From contig JAIPGF010000001.1 in NCBI GenBank assembly GCA_021736205.1, positions 62,001 to 126,000 of the forward strand: DNA of 64,000 nt. The letters are read 5' to 3'. Below are positions 1-8,173 of this stretch, piece after piece. Positions within the stretch are counted from its first letter, which is position 1; each line of letters begins with the position of its first letter. The notes beneath the pieces are model-generated. The model searched no databases. It had not been told where the DNA came from and saw nothing but the letters and a program-made list of their open reading frames with translations. The stretch comes from Candidatus Izemoplasma sp. (lineage in GTDB: Bacteria; Bacillota_I; Bacilli_A; Izemoplasmatales; Izemoplasmataceae). The translations under genes were made by a program, and so were the position numbers.

Positions 1-629
1 CATTTGTGACCAAAGCTAATCGCACCTATCATAATATCTTCAGCAACTTCTTTAGCACTAGATTCAACCATGTTTACGGCTTCTTTAGTTCCTGCGACTG
101 TTAATTCAACTTCAGTGATTTCTAGTTGTTCTAAGGTAGGGTTTAAGATGTACTCGCCATCAATATATCCAACGTTTACACCAGCAATTGGTCCTGAAAA
201 TGGAATATCACTAATGCAAAGTGATAATGAACTACCAAACATAGCAGTCATTTCTGCTGAATAATCTTCATCGGCACTCATTACATTATTAATAACTTGC
301 GTATCATACTTAAAACCTTCAGGAAATAACGGGCGAATCGGTCTATCGATAAGTCTCGCTGTTAGTGTTTCATTATCGCTTGGTCTTCCCTCTCTTTTTA
401 AAAACCCACCTGGAATTTTTCCGGCAGCATACATTTTCTCACGGTAAATTACCATAAGTGGAAAAAATGGCAAGGTACTAGGTTCTTTTCCAACTGCTGT
501 TACACTAAGCACGGCTGTATCTTCATATCTTATTAGTGCCGCACCTGCAGCTTGTTTTGCCATTTCACCAACTTCAACGACTAAATTACGTCCATTGAAG
601 TCCATCTTAAATGTCTTCACTTCTGACAT
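1..629 (-). CDS. pnp: Polyribonucleotide nucleotidyltransferase, N-terminal part (cut by window edge)
   Basis: PNPase degrades RNA from the 3' end by phosphorolysis in the cytoplasm and is part of mRNA turnover. The visible first ~210 residues are the first RNase PH-like domain: after [14 protein letters not shown] come the family signatures [33 protein letters not shown], and [22 protein letters not shown]. The ATG at 627-629 is preceded by GAGGAAAA at good distance. The stop lies outside the window, so the catalytic second core, KH and S1 domains are not seen. In many Firmicutes pnp follows rpsO directly; here rpsO is ~2.5 kb upstream with three genes between them. Identification is certain from the motifs; completeness cannot be judged. 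Confidence 0.95.
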   Translation of the reverse strand, partial: MSEVKTFKMDFNGRNLVVEVGEMAKQAAGAALIRYEDTAVLSVTAVGKEPSTLPFFPLMVIYREKMYAAGKIPGGFLKREGRPSDNETLTARLIDRPIRPLFPEGFKYDTQVINNVMSADEDYSAEMTAMFGSSLSLCISDIPFSGPIAGVNVGYIDGEYILNPTLEQLEITEVELTVAGTKEAVNMVESSAKEVAEDIMIGAISFGHK

Positions 630-679
630 ATTTTTTCCTCTTTTCTTCTATTTCTCTTCATTGTTTTATCCAATTAAAT

Positions 680-688
680 ATAATACCA
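680..688 (-). promoter_or_regulatory. Probable pnp promoter, extended -10
   Basis: On the minus strand the sequence reads TGG-TATTAT about 50 nt before the pnp start, an extended -10 element. No convincing -35 box lies 16-18 nt upstream. It sits in the gap between the end of the YebE-like gene and pnp, so pnp may be transcribed independently. Confidence 0.45.
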
Positions 689-728
689 TAAAAAAGTATA
701 AATTAATAGTCAGAAAGCTTAAAACTTA

Positions 729-1250
729 TTATTTTCTAAAAGAATTATACCCACCATATATTGGGGTCACATTTTTTAGTGTAATAACGGAATTTTGTTC
801 AAAAGAACGAATCAACTTAATGGTATGGCTAGCGTATTTTCTCCGTGTGTTGATTAATAAAATCTCTCTACTATCTGTCATCCCTTTTGCATCAACTGTG
901 GTTACACCAATGTTGTTTTCACGAAGGGCATCTGTTAATTCTTGGCCATCTGTTTTACTAACAATTGCTTCAATACTAACATTTCCAATCGCTAGTTTGT
1001 TCTCTAAATAACTACCAACATAATTACCTACTGCAAATGCTAAGGCATAGATAATAATTTGAAAGGGATCTTTCGCTAAATCACTTAAAACTTGGGAAAC
1101 TAAAAACACCCACAGAATCACTTCGAAAAACCCTAAAACAGCTCCTAAGAGACGCTCATTTTTGGTAATTAAAACCATGCGCAACGTCATTAGCGCTACT
1201 TCAAGTACTTTTAAGAAAAATATTACAGCATAAATCATCATATTTGGCAT
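729..1250 (-). CDS. UPF0316/DUF2179 (YebE-like) membrane protein
   Basis: A 173-residue protein with an N-terminal membrane part (three hydrophobic segments in roughly residues 5-85) and a soluble C-terminal DUF2179-type domain (from about KLAIGNVSIEAIVS to the end, with the IGVTTVDAKG and RRKYASHTIKLIRS stretches typical of the family). Biochemical role is unknown; the family is widespread in Bacilli. I place the start at the ATG at 1248-1250 (MPNMMIYAV): an in-frame GTG at 1257-1259 lies only one base after the AAGGA ribosome-binding site, too close. The first 17 coding bases are an exact inverted copy of the promoter spacer upstream (see repeat entry). Convergence or operon with pnp is possible but a gap of ~100 nt with its own -10 separates them. 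Confidence 0.85.
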   Translation of the reverse strand: MPNMMIYAVIFFLKVLEVALMTLRMVLITKNERLLGAVLGFFEVILWVFLVSQVLSDLAKDPFQIIIYALAFAVGNYVGSYLENKLAIGNVSIEAIVSKTDGQELTDALRENNIGVTTVDAKGMTDSREILLINTRRKYASHTIKLIRSFEQNSVITLKNVTPIYGGYNSFRK

Positions 1251-1308
1251 GTGAACCACGTCCTTATTAAATTTTCACAAGGATTATTGTAATGCCAAAT
1301 ATGATGAT
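1234..1308 (-). repeat. Exact 17-bp inverted repeat joining promoter spacer and start codon region
   Basis: Plus-strand bases 1234-1250 and 1292-1308 are perfect reverse complements (arm on the coding strand: ATGCCAAATATGATGAT). The downstream arm starts exactly at the ATG of the YebE-like gene; the upstream arm is exactly the 17-nt spacer between the -35 and -10 boxes. Neither end extends by a further pairing base. The 41 nt between the arms hold the -10, the predicted transcription start and the ribosome-binding site. Seen directly; function unknown. Confidence 0.9.
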
Positions 1309-1314
1309 AGTCAA
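1286..1314 (-). promoter_or_regulatory. Promoter of the YebE-like gene
   Basis: Minus strand TTGACT (1309-1314), 17-nt spacer, TACAAT (1286-1291). Transcription would begin near 1279, about 30 nt before the ATG, so the upstream repeat arm that forms the spacer would not be in the mRNA from this promoter. Confidence 0.65.
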
Positions 1315-1346
1315 CTCTTTTTTTAATAAATATTTCTATGGCTTCT

Positions 1347-2420
1347 TTAAGCCTTTAATTCAGTAAAATATTCTACAGAAGTTTTAATTGTTCCAACAAT
1401 TGGTATCGCCAGTATAACGCCACTTATTCCAAACAAACTTCCAAAGAAAATAAAACTACTTAAAACGAGTAATGGATGAATTTTTACTTCTTTACCCATA
1501 ATGAATGGTTGTAAAATATTGCCCTGGAATCCTTGTAAAACAAAATTACCTATAATAATAGCAATGAAGGCATAATTCCCAAATAATAATTGTTCAGAAA
1601 CAGTAAATGAATTTAATATAGGAAGTGAGATTGCAATGAATCCACCAATATATGGAATAATATCTAAAAATCCAACTAAAAACCCAAAGAAAATACTTTT
1701 TTGGATACTAAACCCAAAAATAATGAACATAATAGAAAACATGATACTCATAATAAACATCGAAATAAATCGGCCATTAAAATAATTGGTAATAACAACG
1801 TCAGTTCGTTTACCTAGTTCTTTTAAATGACTTTGATATTTTTTAGGAAATACATTCGTAATTCCTTTAAAAATAGTTTTTGAATCATGTAGTAAGAAAA
1901 ATAAAAATACCGGGATTAACACAATGACGACTATAATTCCTATAATATTTCTAAAGACACTTATAAAATTAATAATAACAGGCTCAGCTGTTTCTAATGA
2001 TATAAAATTACCCAGTTGGTTATAAATATCACTTAATGTGGTATCCTGGTTTATATTGTCATTAATAAAGTTTACAATATTATCCCAATCATTTTCAAAA
2101 AATCGGGTTGCTTCTTCATAAATGATTGAACCGATAAACCATCCAAATACGATTAATACCAGTGTTACTATCACTAAGGTAATACCCACAGATAACCATT
2201 TATAGGGTATTTTAAATCTCTTTTCTAACAGGTTAAGTAATGGTTTAAATAAATAACTTAAGAATAACGCTATCCCAAAAGGGACTAAAATAGCGTTAAT
2301 TGCTATTTTTAGTGTGTGTATTTGTGTTGAAAATAGTTGGTTAATATAATATAAACTAATTATTGTTAATGCGAAAATTCCTAAATAATGGAGCGTCTTA
2401 ATTCTCTTTTCTTTGGACAT
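1347..2420 (-). CDS. AI-2E family transporter (permease), paralogue 1
   Basis: A 357-residue polytopic membrane protein of the AI-2E/UPF0118 family (PF01594). Several transmembrane helices are visible, with the family features GIALFLSYLFKPLLNLLE near the N-terminus, the FFLLHDSKTIFKGI segment mid-protein, and the C-terminal IIPYIGGFIAISLPIL and GNILQPFIMGKEVKIHPLLV block. Members have been linked to autoinducer-2 export or to sodium/proton antiport; the substrate cannot be told from sequence. A second, 376-residue paralogue lies at 32877-34007. The start is well supported by GAGGTGATAAA directly before the ATG. Transcribed divergently from the flavodoxin-like gene. Confidence 0.9.
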   Translation of the reverse strand: MSKEKRIKTLHYLGIFALTIISLYYINQLFSTQIHTLKIAINAILVPFGIALFLSYLFKPLLNLLEKRFKIPYKWLSVGITLVIVTLVLIVFGWFIGSIIYEEATRFFENDWDNIVNFINDNINQDTTLSDIYNQLGNFISLETAEPVIINFISVFRNIIGIIVVIVLIPVFLFFLLHDSKTIFKGITNVFPKKYQSHLKELGKRTDVVITNYFNGRFISMFIMSIMFSIMFIIFGFSIQKSIFFGFLVGFLDIIPYIGGFIAISLPILNSFTVSEQLLFGNYAFIAIIIGNFVLQGFQGNILQPFIMGKEVKIHPLLVLSSFIFFGSLFGISGVILAIPIVGTIKTSVEYFTELKA

Positions 2421-2468
2421 TTTATCACCTCTTTTCTATTTTATCATACTTTTGTCTATTTTTTCACC

Positions 2469-2497
2469 TTTAAATAAGTCTTTTAATGCAGTATAAT
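2469..2497 (+). promoter_or_regulatory. Promoter of the flavodoxin-like reductase gene
   Basis: TTTAAA (2469-2474), 17 nt, TATAAT (2492-2497), only ~18 nt before the ATG at 2515, with AGGTGA as the ribosome-binding site. The leader would be very short. Confidence 0.5.
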
Positions 2498-2514
2498 AAA
2501 ATTTAGGTGATAAT

Positions 2515-3120
2515 ATGAACGTTTTAGGAATTGTTGGATCAAAACGAAAAACAGGTAATACAATGACATTAATGCAAGAAACATTAAAGGTATTTAAACA
2601 AAATAATATTGACACAAATCTCATTCAGATTAGTGATTATAATTTCTCTGGTTGTACTGGATGTGAAGGATGCAAAGGCTCTTTTACCTGTATAATTAAA
2701 GATGACATGCAACAAATTTACGAGGCAATTAATCGGTGTGATGTGCTTATATTGGGGTCTCCTACTTATTTTTACAATGTGTCAGCTGACATGAAAAAAT
2801 TAATTGATCGATTTTATGCTTATAATATATTTGATCCCAATGATAGATCCGTTTGGACATCAAAGTTCCATATTGAAGGCATGAAACTCGGTGCGACTAT
2901 TAGTATTTCGGAGCAAAACTCCTATGAGGATATGGGCTTCACACCAAAAGCATTAGAACTTTCCCTTAAAGCAATTGGTGTCCGTGTTATACAAAACTTA
3001 AAAGTCTTGCATCTGTTTGACCAAGATGCTGCAAAACAACATAAACAAGCCATGCAAGATGCTAAAGCGCTTGGAGAAACGTTGTTAAAAAATATCAAAA
3101 TAAATAAAAAAAATCTATAG
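2515..3120 (+). CDS. NAD(P)H-dependent FMN reductase / flavodoxin-family oxidoreductase
   Basis: A 201-residue flavodoxin-fold protein. The N-terminal GSKRKTGNT loop is the FMN-phosphate binding signature, and GSPTYFYNVSADMKKLIDRFY is the flavin/isoalloxazine region of the NADPH-dependent FMN reductase family (PF03358). It carries the CTGCEGCKGSFTC cysteine cluster common in the iron-sulfur-flavoprotein-like branch, although the spacing does not prove a cluster. It would be cytosolic and reduce a flavin, quinone or other electron acceptor; the acceptor is not deducible. It stands alone on the plus strand between minus-strand genes and shares a bidirectional terminator with rpsO. Confidence 0.85.
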   Translation: MNVLGIVGSKRKTGNTMTLMQETLKVFKQNNIDTNLIQISDYNFSGCTGCEGCKGSFTCIIKDDMQQIYEAINRCDVLILGSPTYFYNVSADMKKLIDRFYAYNIFDPNDRSVWTSKFHIEGMKLGATISISEQNSYEDMGFTPKALELSLKAIGVRVIQNLKVLHLFDQDAAKQHKQAMQDAKALGETLLKNIKINKKNL

Positions 3121-3137
3121 CTAAATGCTATAGATTT
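3111..3137. terminator. Bidirectional terminator between the reductase gene and rpsO
   Basis: Eleven-base stem AAATCTATAGC / GCTATAGATTT around a TAAAT loop, with A and T runs on both sides. It can end transcripts of both convergent genes; the stem overlaps the last codons of the reductase gene. Confidence 0.85.
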
Positions 3138-3146
3138 TTGTTTGTG

Positions 3147-3416
3147 TTATCGTCTTAGTTTTAAACGTTTAATTAATGAACGGTAACGTTCAATATCGTT
3201 GTTTTGTAAGTATTTAAGTAAATTACGACGATGTCCAACTTTTTGAAGTAATCCGCGTTTTGAACTGTAATCATGCTTGTGTTCTTTTAAATGCATATTT
3301 AATTCTTCGATTTCAGCTGTTAATAACGCAACTTGTACTTCTGGACTTCCTGTATCGTTTTCTTTTAACTTAAAATTATCAACGATTTCTTTACGTTTTT
3401 GTTTTGTTAATGCCAT
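3147..3416 (-). CDS. rpsO: 30S ribosomal protein S15
   Basis: An 89-residue protein of the usual length, beginning [15 protein letters not shown] and containing the S15 signatures [12 protein letters not shown] and [23 protein letters not shown]. It binds 16S rRNA in the central domain of the small subunit. A strong GGAGGA site precedes the ATG. It has its own promoter and a leader of about 75 nt; S15 often represses its own translation through such leaders, but I could not identify a known fold here. Confidence 0.98.
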   Translation of the reverse strand: MALTKQKRKEIVDNFKLKENDTGSPEVQVALLTAEIEELNMHLKEHKHDYSSKRGLLQKVGHRRNLLKYLQNNDIERYRSLIKRLKLRR

Positions 3417-3499
3417 AGTATTCCTCCTTTTATTTTTTCTTATCTAAATCCTAGTAATACGTTGGAGAATCGTAAAACAAAGACTTAGACGCACATACT

Positions 3500-3527
3500 A
3501 TAATAGCATAATTTTTTATTTATGCAA
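3500..3527 (-). promoter_or_regulatory. rpsO promoter with a dyad in the spacer
   Basis: Minus strand TTGCAT (3522-3527), 16-nt spacer, TATTAT (3500-3505) preceded by TGC (extended -10). The spacer region is a dyad, GCATAA...TTATGC at 3506-3525, which could instead be a weak terminator for ribF; both readings may hold. Confidence 0.6.
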
Positions 3528-3530
3528 GTA

Positions 3531-4427
3531 TTACTTTAATATATTAAGTGTGTTAACTTTGTCTTGATCTATTGTCTCAATTAAATCATCTACAGTATCA
3601 AACTTAAGCTCATCTCTGAGGCGTTTAACAAATTGTATTTCAACGGTTTCACCATAAATTTCTTCATCAAATTCAAAGATGTTTGACTCCACACTTAAAT
3701 CCACTTGACAATTAAGTGTCGGATTGTGTCCAATACTACTCATTGATTGATATTTTTTACCATCGACAATTGTGTACGTGGCATAAACCCCTTTTTTAGG
3801 AACAATATAATTATCATAATCAATGTTGGCTGTAGGATACCCAATCATACGACCTTTTTTCTCACCGTGGATAACTTCGCCTTTAATTGCGTAGTAACGA
3901 CCGAGTATTGGTTTAATCTCAGCTACATGTCCAGCGTTAATTAAATCCCTTAGATGGGTGGAACCAATTTTATACCCGTCAAATCTAATTTCTTCAATTA
4001 CTTTCAAATCAAATAATTTAGCATCTTTGAGCGTTTTAACTGTTCCACTCGCTCTTGCACCAAATTTAAAATCAAAGCCACACACAAGTGTGTGAATATC
4101 ATTTAAATAAGTATTGATGAATCGTTTCGGATCCATGTTTGCAATTTTTTTTGTAAATTCAATAATATATATCGTATCGAAATTAAAGGATTTTAAAATA
4201 GCAAGTTTTTGTTTAAGCGGCGTAATGTAATGATAGTCTAAATCAAACAACACACTTTTGGGATGAATATCAAAGGTAATAACAGCAGCTTCTTTATTTA
4301 ACGTGCGCGCTATATCTATTGTTTCATTTAGTAATTTTTGGTGTGCTTTGTGTACACCATCAAAAAAACCAATTGCTGCAATTGAGTCTTTTTTTACTTT
4401 GGTGCCGTTTAAGTAAATTATCTCCAT
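3531..4427 (-). CDS. ribF: Bifunctional riboflavin kinase / FAD synthetase
   Basis: A 298-residue protein, usual length. The N-terminal nucleotidyltransferase domain shows GFFDGVHKAHQKLL (HxGH-like site), VITFDIHPKSVLF and the VCGFDFKFGARASG segment; the C-terminal flavokinase domain starts near GHVAEIKPILGRYYAIKGEVIHGEKKGR and has GYPTANI and KKGVYATY. It converts riboflavin to FMN and then FAD in the cytoplasm. It lies four bases after truB and upstream of rpsO, the classic truB-ribF-rpsO order, so truB-ribF are surely co-transcribed. Confidence 0.96.
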   Translation of the reverse strand: MEIIYLNGTKVKKDSIAAIGFFDGVHKAHQKLLNETIDIARTLNKEAAVITFDIHPKSVLFDLDYHYITPLKQKLAILKSFNFDTIYIIEFTKKIANMDPKRFINTYLNDIHTLVCGFDFKFGARASGTVKTLKDAKLFDLKVIEEIRFDGYKIGSTHLRDLINAGHVAEIKPILGRYYAIKGEVIHGEKKGRMIGYPTANIDYDNYIVPKKGVYATYTIVDGKKYQSMSSIGHNPTLNCQVDLSVESNIFEFDEEIYGETVEIQFVKRLRDELKFDTVDDLIETIDQDKVNTLNILK

Positions 4428-4431
4428 CTAA

Positions 4432-5310
4432 TCAATCCTTGTGAAATATATTTTCTGGAACCATTTTGGGTTCTTTTGGGTGTTTTTTATAAATACCGCG
4501 TAGATCACCTTGGTCATCTACTATTTTAATACGTGTTTCATCATTAAAATAATCTAAACTAATGGCCATCCCATGTTGGATGTGTTTCTTATAGTCATCT
4601 ATAACCGGGTACGTTGGTATAAACGACAAGGCATCGCTCAAGGATATAATTTTATACTGATTTGCCTCTATTTCTTTTAATGTATAACTTTGTTCTATCG
4701 AAAATTCGCCTGCTTGTAATCGCTCTAAATTATAATTATGTGCGGGATATCCTAGTTTTTTACCAATATCATATGATAAGGTGCGGACATAAAGACCTTT
4801 AGATGCTTTAACGTAGTAGTTAAAATAAGCATAATCGTTATCATAACTAATTTCACTTGTTCGTTTTATATTATCAACCTGTATTTCGCGTTTAGGTCGG
4901 TCTGTTATTTCAATCCCTTTTCTCGCATACTCATAAAGTCGTTTACCTTTATACTTTACTGCTGAATACATGGGAGGTATTTGCACATATGGGTCCATAA
5001 ATGTCTTTAATATAGCATCGACGTTTTTGAGTTTCTTAACACGTTTTTCTTCAAGTACTTCTCCTGTTTTATCTAAGGTATCGGTTGATTTACCAATACA
5101 GATTTCAGCGTTGTATACTTTTGTGTCATTATTAAGGTATTTCATTATTTTAGTACCTTTGTTAATACCACACACAAGTAACCCTGAAGCATCGGGGTCT
5201 AATGTCCCCGTGTGGCCAATTTTTTTCGTGTTTAAAAAGCCTCTTAACTTGTTGACAATGTCATGTGATGTATAGCCAACAGGTTTGTTTACAAGTAAAA
5301 TACCATCCAT
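4432..5310 (-). CDS. truB: tRNA pseudouridine(55) synthase
   Basis: A 292-residue TruB. It makes pseudouridine 55 in the T-loop of tRNA. The catalytic motif GHTGTLDPDASGLLVCGI holds the active-site Asp, and KASKGLYVRTLSYDIG and VKYKGKRLYEYARKGI are typical family stretches. I use the ATG at 5308-5310 (MDGILLVNKPVGYTS) because AAGGTGAT lies six bases upstream; codons before it have no better site. The C-terminal part after residue ~240 is a short PUA-like region. Confidence 0.96.
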   Translation of the reverse strand: MDGILLVNKPVGYTSHDIVNKLRGFLNTKKIGHTGTLDPDASGLLVCGINKGTKIMKYLNNDTKVYNAEICIGKSTDTLDKTGEVLEEKRVKKLKNVDAILKTFMDPYVQIPPMYSAVKYKGKRLYEYARKGIEITDRPKREIQVDNIKRTSEISYDNDYAYFNYYVKASKGLYVRTLSYDIGKKLGYPAHNYNLERLQAGEFSIEQSYTLKEIEANQYKIISLSDALSFIPTYPVIDDYKKHIQHGMAISLDYFNDETRIKIVDDQGDLRGIYKKHPKEPKMVPENIFHKD

Positions 5311-5343
5311 CGTTATCACCTTATTAAATTATAGCTTAAAAGC

Positions 5344-5370
5344 AAAAAAAAACCAAGTAAGAACTTGGTT
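5344..5370 (-). terminator. trxA terminator
   Basis: Stem AACCAAGT / ACTTGGTT with an AAGA loop (5351-5370) followed on the minus strand by a run of T (complement of the A run at 5344-5350). It sits between trxA and truB, so trxA is a separate transcript. Confidence 0.85.
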
Positions 5371-5376
5371 TTTGTT

Positions 5377-5685
5377 TTATGCGTTGTTTACCCAATCTAG
5401 TAGGGCATCTTTAGGCATGAATCCTGCCTTGTTAGCAACTTGTTCTCCATCTTTCATAATCATAATTGTAGGAATTCCACGTACGCCAAATTTTTGCGCC
5501 AGTGGTTGATTTTCATCAACATTCACTTTTACAATTTGAAAATCATGATCTTCGCCAGCGATTTCCTCTAAAACTGGTCCTAACATACGACATGGTCCAC
5601 ACCAATCAGCATAAAAATCTACAAGAACTTTTCCGTCTTTCACTTTGTCATCAAAATTCTCTTCTGTTGCATAAATAATAGCCAT
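5377..5685 (-). CDS. trxA: Thioredoxin
   Basis: A 102-residue thioredoxin with the WCGPC redox site (cysteines 29 and 32) and the cis-proline loop GVRGIPTIM. It is a general cytosolic dithiol reductant for enzymes such as ribonucleotide reductase and methionine sulfoxide reductase; msrA occurs elsewhere in this window. The start MAIIYATEEN is fixed by AAGGAGG seven bases upstream of the ATG at 5683-5685. Flanked by terminator and by mutS2 upstream. Confidence 0.97.
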   Translation of the reverse strand: MAIIYATEENFDDKVKDGKVLVDFYADWCGPCRMLGPVLEEIAGEDHDFQIVKVNVDENQPLAQKFGVRGIPTIMIMKDGEQVANKAGFMPKDALLDWVNNA

Positions 5686-5773
5686 AATTGACCTCCTTGT
5701 TTTTATTAAGTCTTTTTTATTCACACTCATATTATACATAGGTTGTTAAATTCTTTCAAATCATTTGACTATA

Positions 5774-8098
5774 TTATTCAAAATACACAACAGTTACGCC
5801 TTTACCGCCTTCACTTCCTTCGCCATCACGATGGTTTTTAACTTGGGGATGTTTATCTAAGTATTTTTTTACGAGTTTACGTAACGTAAGTGTCCCATAG
5901 CCGTGAATAATGGTTGCAAAGGGTTTATTAGCCAGCAAACAATCATCAATGTATTTATCAACTTTAGCCTGAGCTTCTTCATAACGGAGACCTCTTAGAT
6001 CGAGTGTAGATGAAACATACTTCGATTTTTTTCTAGATTTTTTTGGGGCGGAAGTAGGTGTTTTTTTCTTGCGTCCGACAAACTCAAACTCTTCCTCGGA
6101 AAACTCACTTTTTAAAGCCCCCATTTCGATGAGCCATTTCCCACTTTTCAATTGTTCAAGTAAGGTGCCATTTCGGTTGAATTTCAAGATGTTGACTGTA
6201 TCCCCGGGGGAGTAGGTATGATTTGTTGTAGAGGATGATTCATATTCTTCTTCATGTAGGGTTTTAATTTTGTATTTTAATTTAGCTAGTTCATGTTCTT
6301 TGATTTGATCTTTTTTATGGAGTGCTTCTATTTCTTCAATTAAATTTTCGGCTTTTTCTTTTGTTTCTCTTAGTAAGTCGCTTTCTTTGACTTTAATTTT
6401 TTCTTTTAATGTACGCTTTTCTGCCTCTAATTCTTTTCTTAAATCCGTTGTGTCTTTGATCTTATTTGCTAGTTCACGTTCTTTTGCTTCTAGTTTACGA
6501 CGTTCTTCTTCTAATTTATTGCCTTGTTTTTCAAGTTTATTAATTAAATCTGACACTTCTGTTTGCGAAGTCAAAACATTGCTTTTGGCATTTTCAATGA
6601 TTGATTGGTTTAATCCTAGTCGATCACTGATTAACAGCGCGTTTGATTTTCCTGGTGTCCCCAGTAATAATTTATACGTAGGACTAAGTGTATCGACATC
6701 AAATTCAACAGACGCATTAAGGATTTCTGCTTTATCATAGGCATATGCTTTCAATTCAGGATAGTGTGTTGTAGCAATAATATAGGCCTTTTTAGGAATT
6801 AAATAATCGAGTATAGCAATCGCTAAACTCGCACCTTCTTTGGGGTCGGTCCCACTTCCAAGTTCATCGAGTAATACCAAACTATCTTCTGAGATATGAT
6901 CAATAATATTTATAATATTACTCATATGAGATGAAAACGTACTTAACGATTGTTCAATCGATTGTTCATCCCCAATATCAGCATAAATATTTTCAAAAAT
7001 AATTGTTTTACTATCTTGTTGCACAGGGATCAATAGACCACTTTGCACCATAATTGAAAGTAATCCCAGCGTTTTTAAGGCAACGGTTTTACCCCCTGTA
7101 TTGGGTCCTGTTATAATCATAATACGTTCTTGCTTATTGAGTCTAATATTATTAGGAACGACTTCTTTTGGAGGAATAAGGGGATGTCTTGCCATATTTA
7201 ATCTAACTTCTTCTTTGGTAATAATCGGTAACGTACATTCAAACTCAAACGCAAATTGTCCTTTTGCGAACACTAAATCTAAATAACTTAATGTATCAAA
7301 ATTATGTTTTAAAATATCATGTTCTTTCCCGATTTTACGGGTTAATTCTCTCAGTATACGATCAATTTCTTGACGTTCTTCTAATTCTAACGTTGATATT
7401 TTATTATTAATTTCAGCGACACTGTAGGGCTCCATATAAACTGTTTCACCGCTACTAGAATAATCTATAATAGCACCTTTGAAATTATTCTTCTCAGATA
7501 ATTTAACAGGCACAACAGCACGATCGTGGCGCATGGTGATAAGTTGATCTGCTAGTTTAGATGACTCTTTTGATAAGATACTATCAAGTTTTTGATTCAC
7601 GCGGCGTCTATTTGTTTGAATACTGTTGCGAATGTTTTCCAGTGTTTTAGACGCATTACTTTTGATTTCACCATCAACTGTAATAACGCGATTAATATCA
7701 TCTTTTAATGCTTTTGTTGGTTTTAGACTTTCATAATACGGATCTAAGTTTTCTTCTTGAATCTCGTTTTCTTTGACTTGTTTGTAAAATCTGATATTGG
7801 TAGAAACCGCATCAATAAGTCCAATAATATCTAAAAAGTCTTTTGCTAAGAGTTTAGAATCGATTTTTGCTTTTTTTAATGTATCACGAATATCTCTTAT
7901 GCCACCAAATGGTGCTTTTTGATAAACATTAATAATGGTTTTCGCATGGGCTGTTTCACCTAAAAGTTTATTAATCTTTAAGGGGTTAGAGCTTGGGGTA
8001 ATCGTATCGATTAATGCACTACCCTGTTTTGTTTCTGTATAAGATTTTATGAGTTTTTTTATTTTATCAAACTCTAATCGTGTTGTGCTAAATTCCAT
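5774..8098 (-). CDS. mutS2: Endonuclease MutS2 / ribosome-collision factor
   Basis: A 774-residue protein with the MutS core ATPase, Walker A GPNTGGKTVALKTLG near residue 330, Walker B VLLDELGSGTDPKEGA, and ATTHYPELKAYA. A long charged coiled coil follows (about residues 510-630) and a C-terminal Smr domain shows LDLRGLRYEEAQAK and IIHGYGTLTLRKLVKKYL. It lacks the mismatch-recognition domain of MutS1. In Bacilli MutS2 has been tied to suppression of recombination and to rescue of collided ribosomes. Start at ATG 8096-8098 after GGAAGTGATAATT. Divergent from rnhC. Confidence 0.96.
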   Translation of the reverse strand: MEFSTTRLEFDKIKKLIKSYTETKQGSALIDTITPSSNPLKINKLLGETAHAKTIINVYQKAPFGGIRDIRDTLKKAKIDSKLLAKDFLDIIGLIDAVSTNIRFYKQVKENEIQEENLDPYYESLKPTKALKDDINRVITVDGEIKSNASKTLENIRNSIQTNRRRVNQKLDSILSKESSKLADQLITMRHDRAVVPVKLSEKNNFKGAIIDYSSSGETVYMEPYSVAEINNKISTLELEERQEIDRILRELTRKIGKEHDILKHNFDTLSYLDLVFAKGQFAFEFECTLPIITKEEVRLNMARHPLIPPKEVVPNNIRLNKQERIMIITGPNTGGKTVALKTLGLLSIMVQSGLLIPVQQDSKTIIFENIYADIGDEQSIEQSLSTFSSHMSNIINIIDHISEDSLVLLDELGSGTDPKEGASLAIAILDYLIPKKAYIIATTHYPELKAYAYDKAEILNASVEFDVDTLSPTYKLLLGTPGKSNALLISDRLGLNQSIIENAKSNVLTSQTEVSDLINKLEKQGNKLEEERRKLEAKERELANKIKDTTDLRKELEAEKRTLKEKIKVKESDLLRETKEKAENLIEEIEALHKKDQIKEHELAKLKYKIKTLHEEEYESSSTTNHTYSPGDTVNILKFNRNGTLLEQLKSGKWLIEMGALKSEFSEEEFEFVGRKKKTPTSAPKKSRKKSKYVSSTLDLRGLRYEEAQAKVDKYIDDCLLANKPFATIIHGYGTLTLRKLVKKYLDKHPQVKNHRDGEGSEGGKGVTVVYFE

Positions 8099-8134
8099 AA
8101 TTATCACTTCCAGGTATTATTTTATCAAATTATA

Positions 8135-8143
8135 TGCTAAAAT
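8135..8143 (+). promoter_or_regulatory. rnhC promoter, extended -10
   Basis: TGC-TAAAAT at 8135-8143, about 30 nt before the rnhC ATG; AGGAGTG at 8162-8168 is the ribosome-binding site. No clear -35. Confidence 0.5.
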
Positions 8144-8173
8144 GATAGTGAAAATAATAACAGGAGTGTTTTT

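Noticed and set aside
595-1011. Plus-strand open frame of 138 codons opposite pnp and the YebE-like gene
   Set aside because: It runs antisense through the pnp start, the pnp promoter region and the YebE-like gene, has no ribosome-binding site, and the minus-strand genes have clear family motifs.
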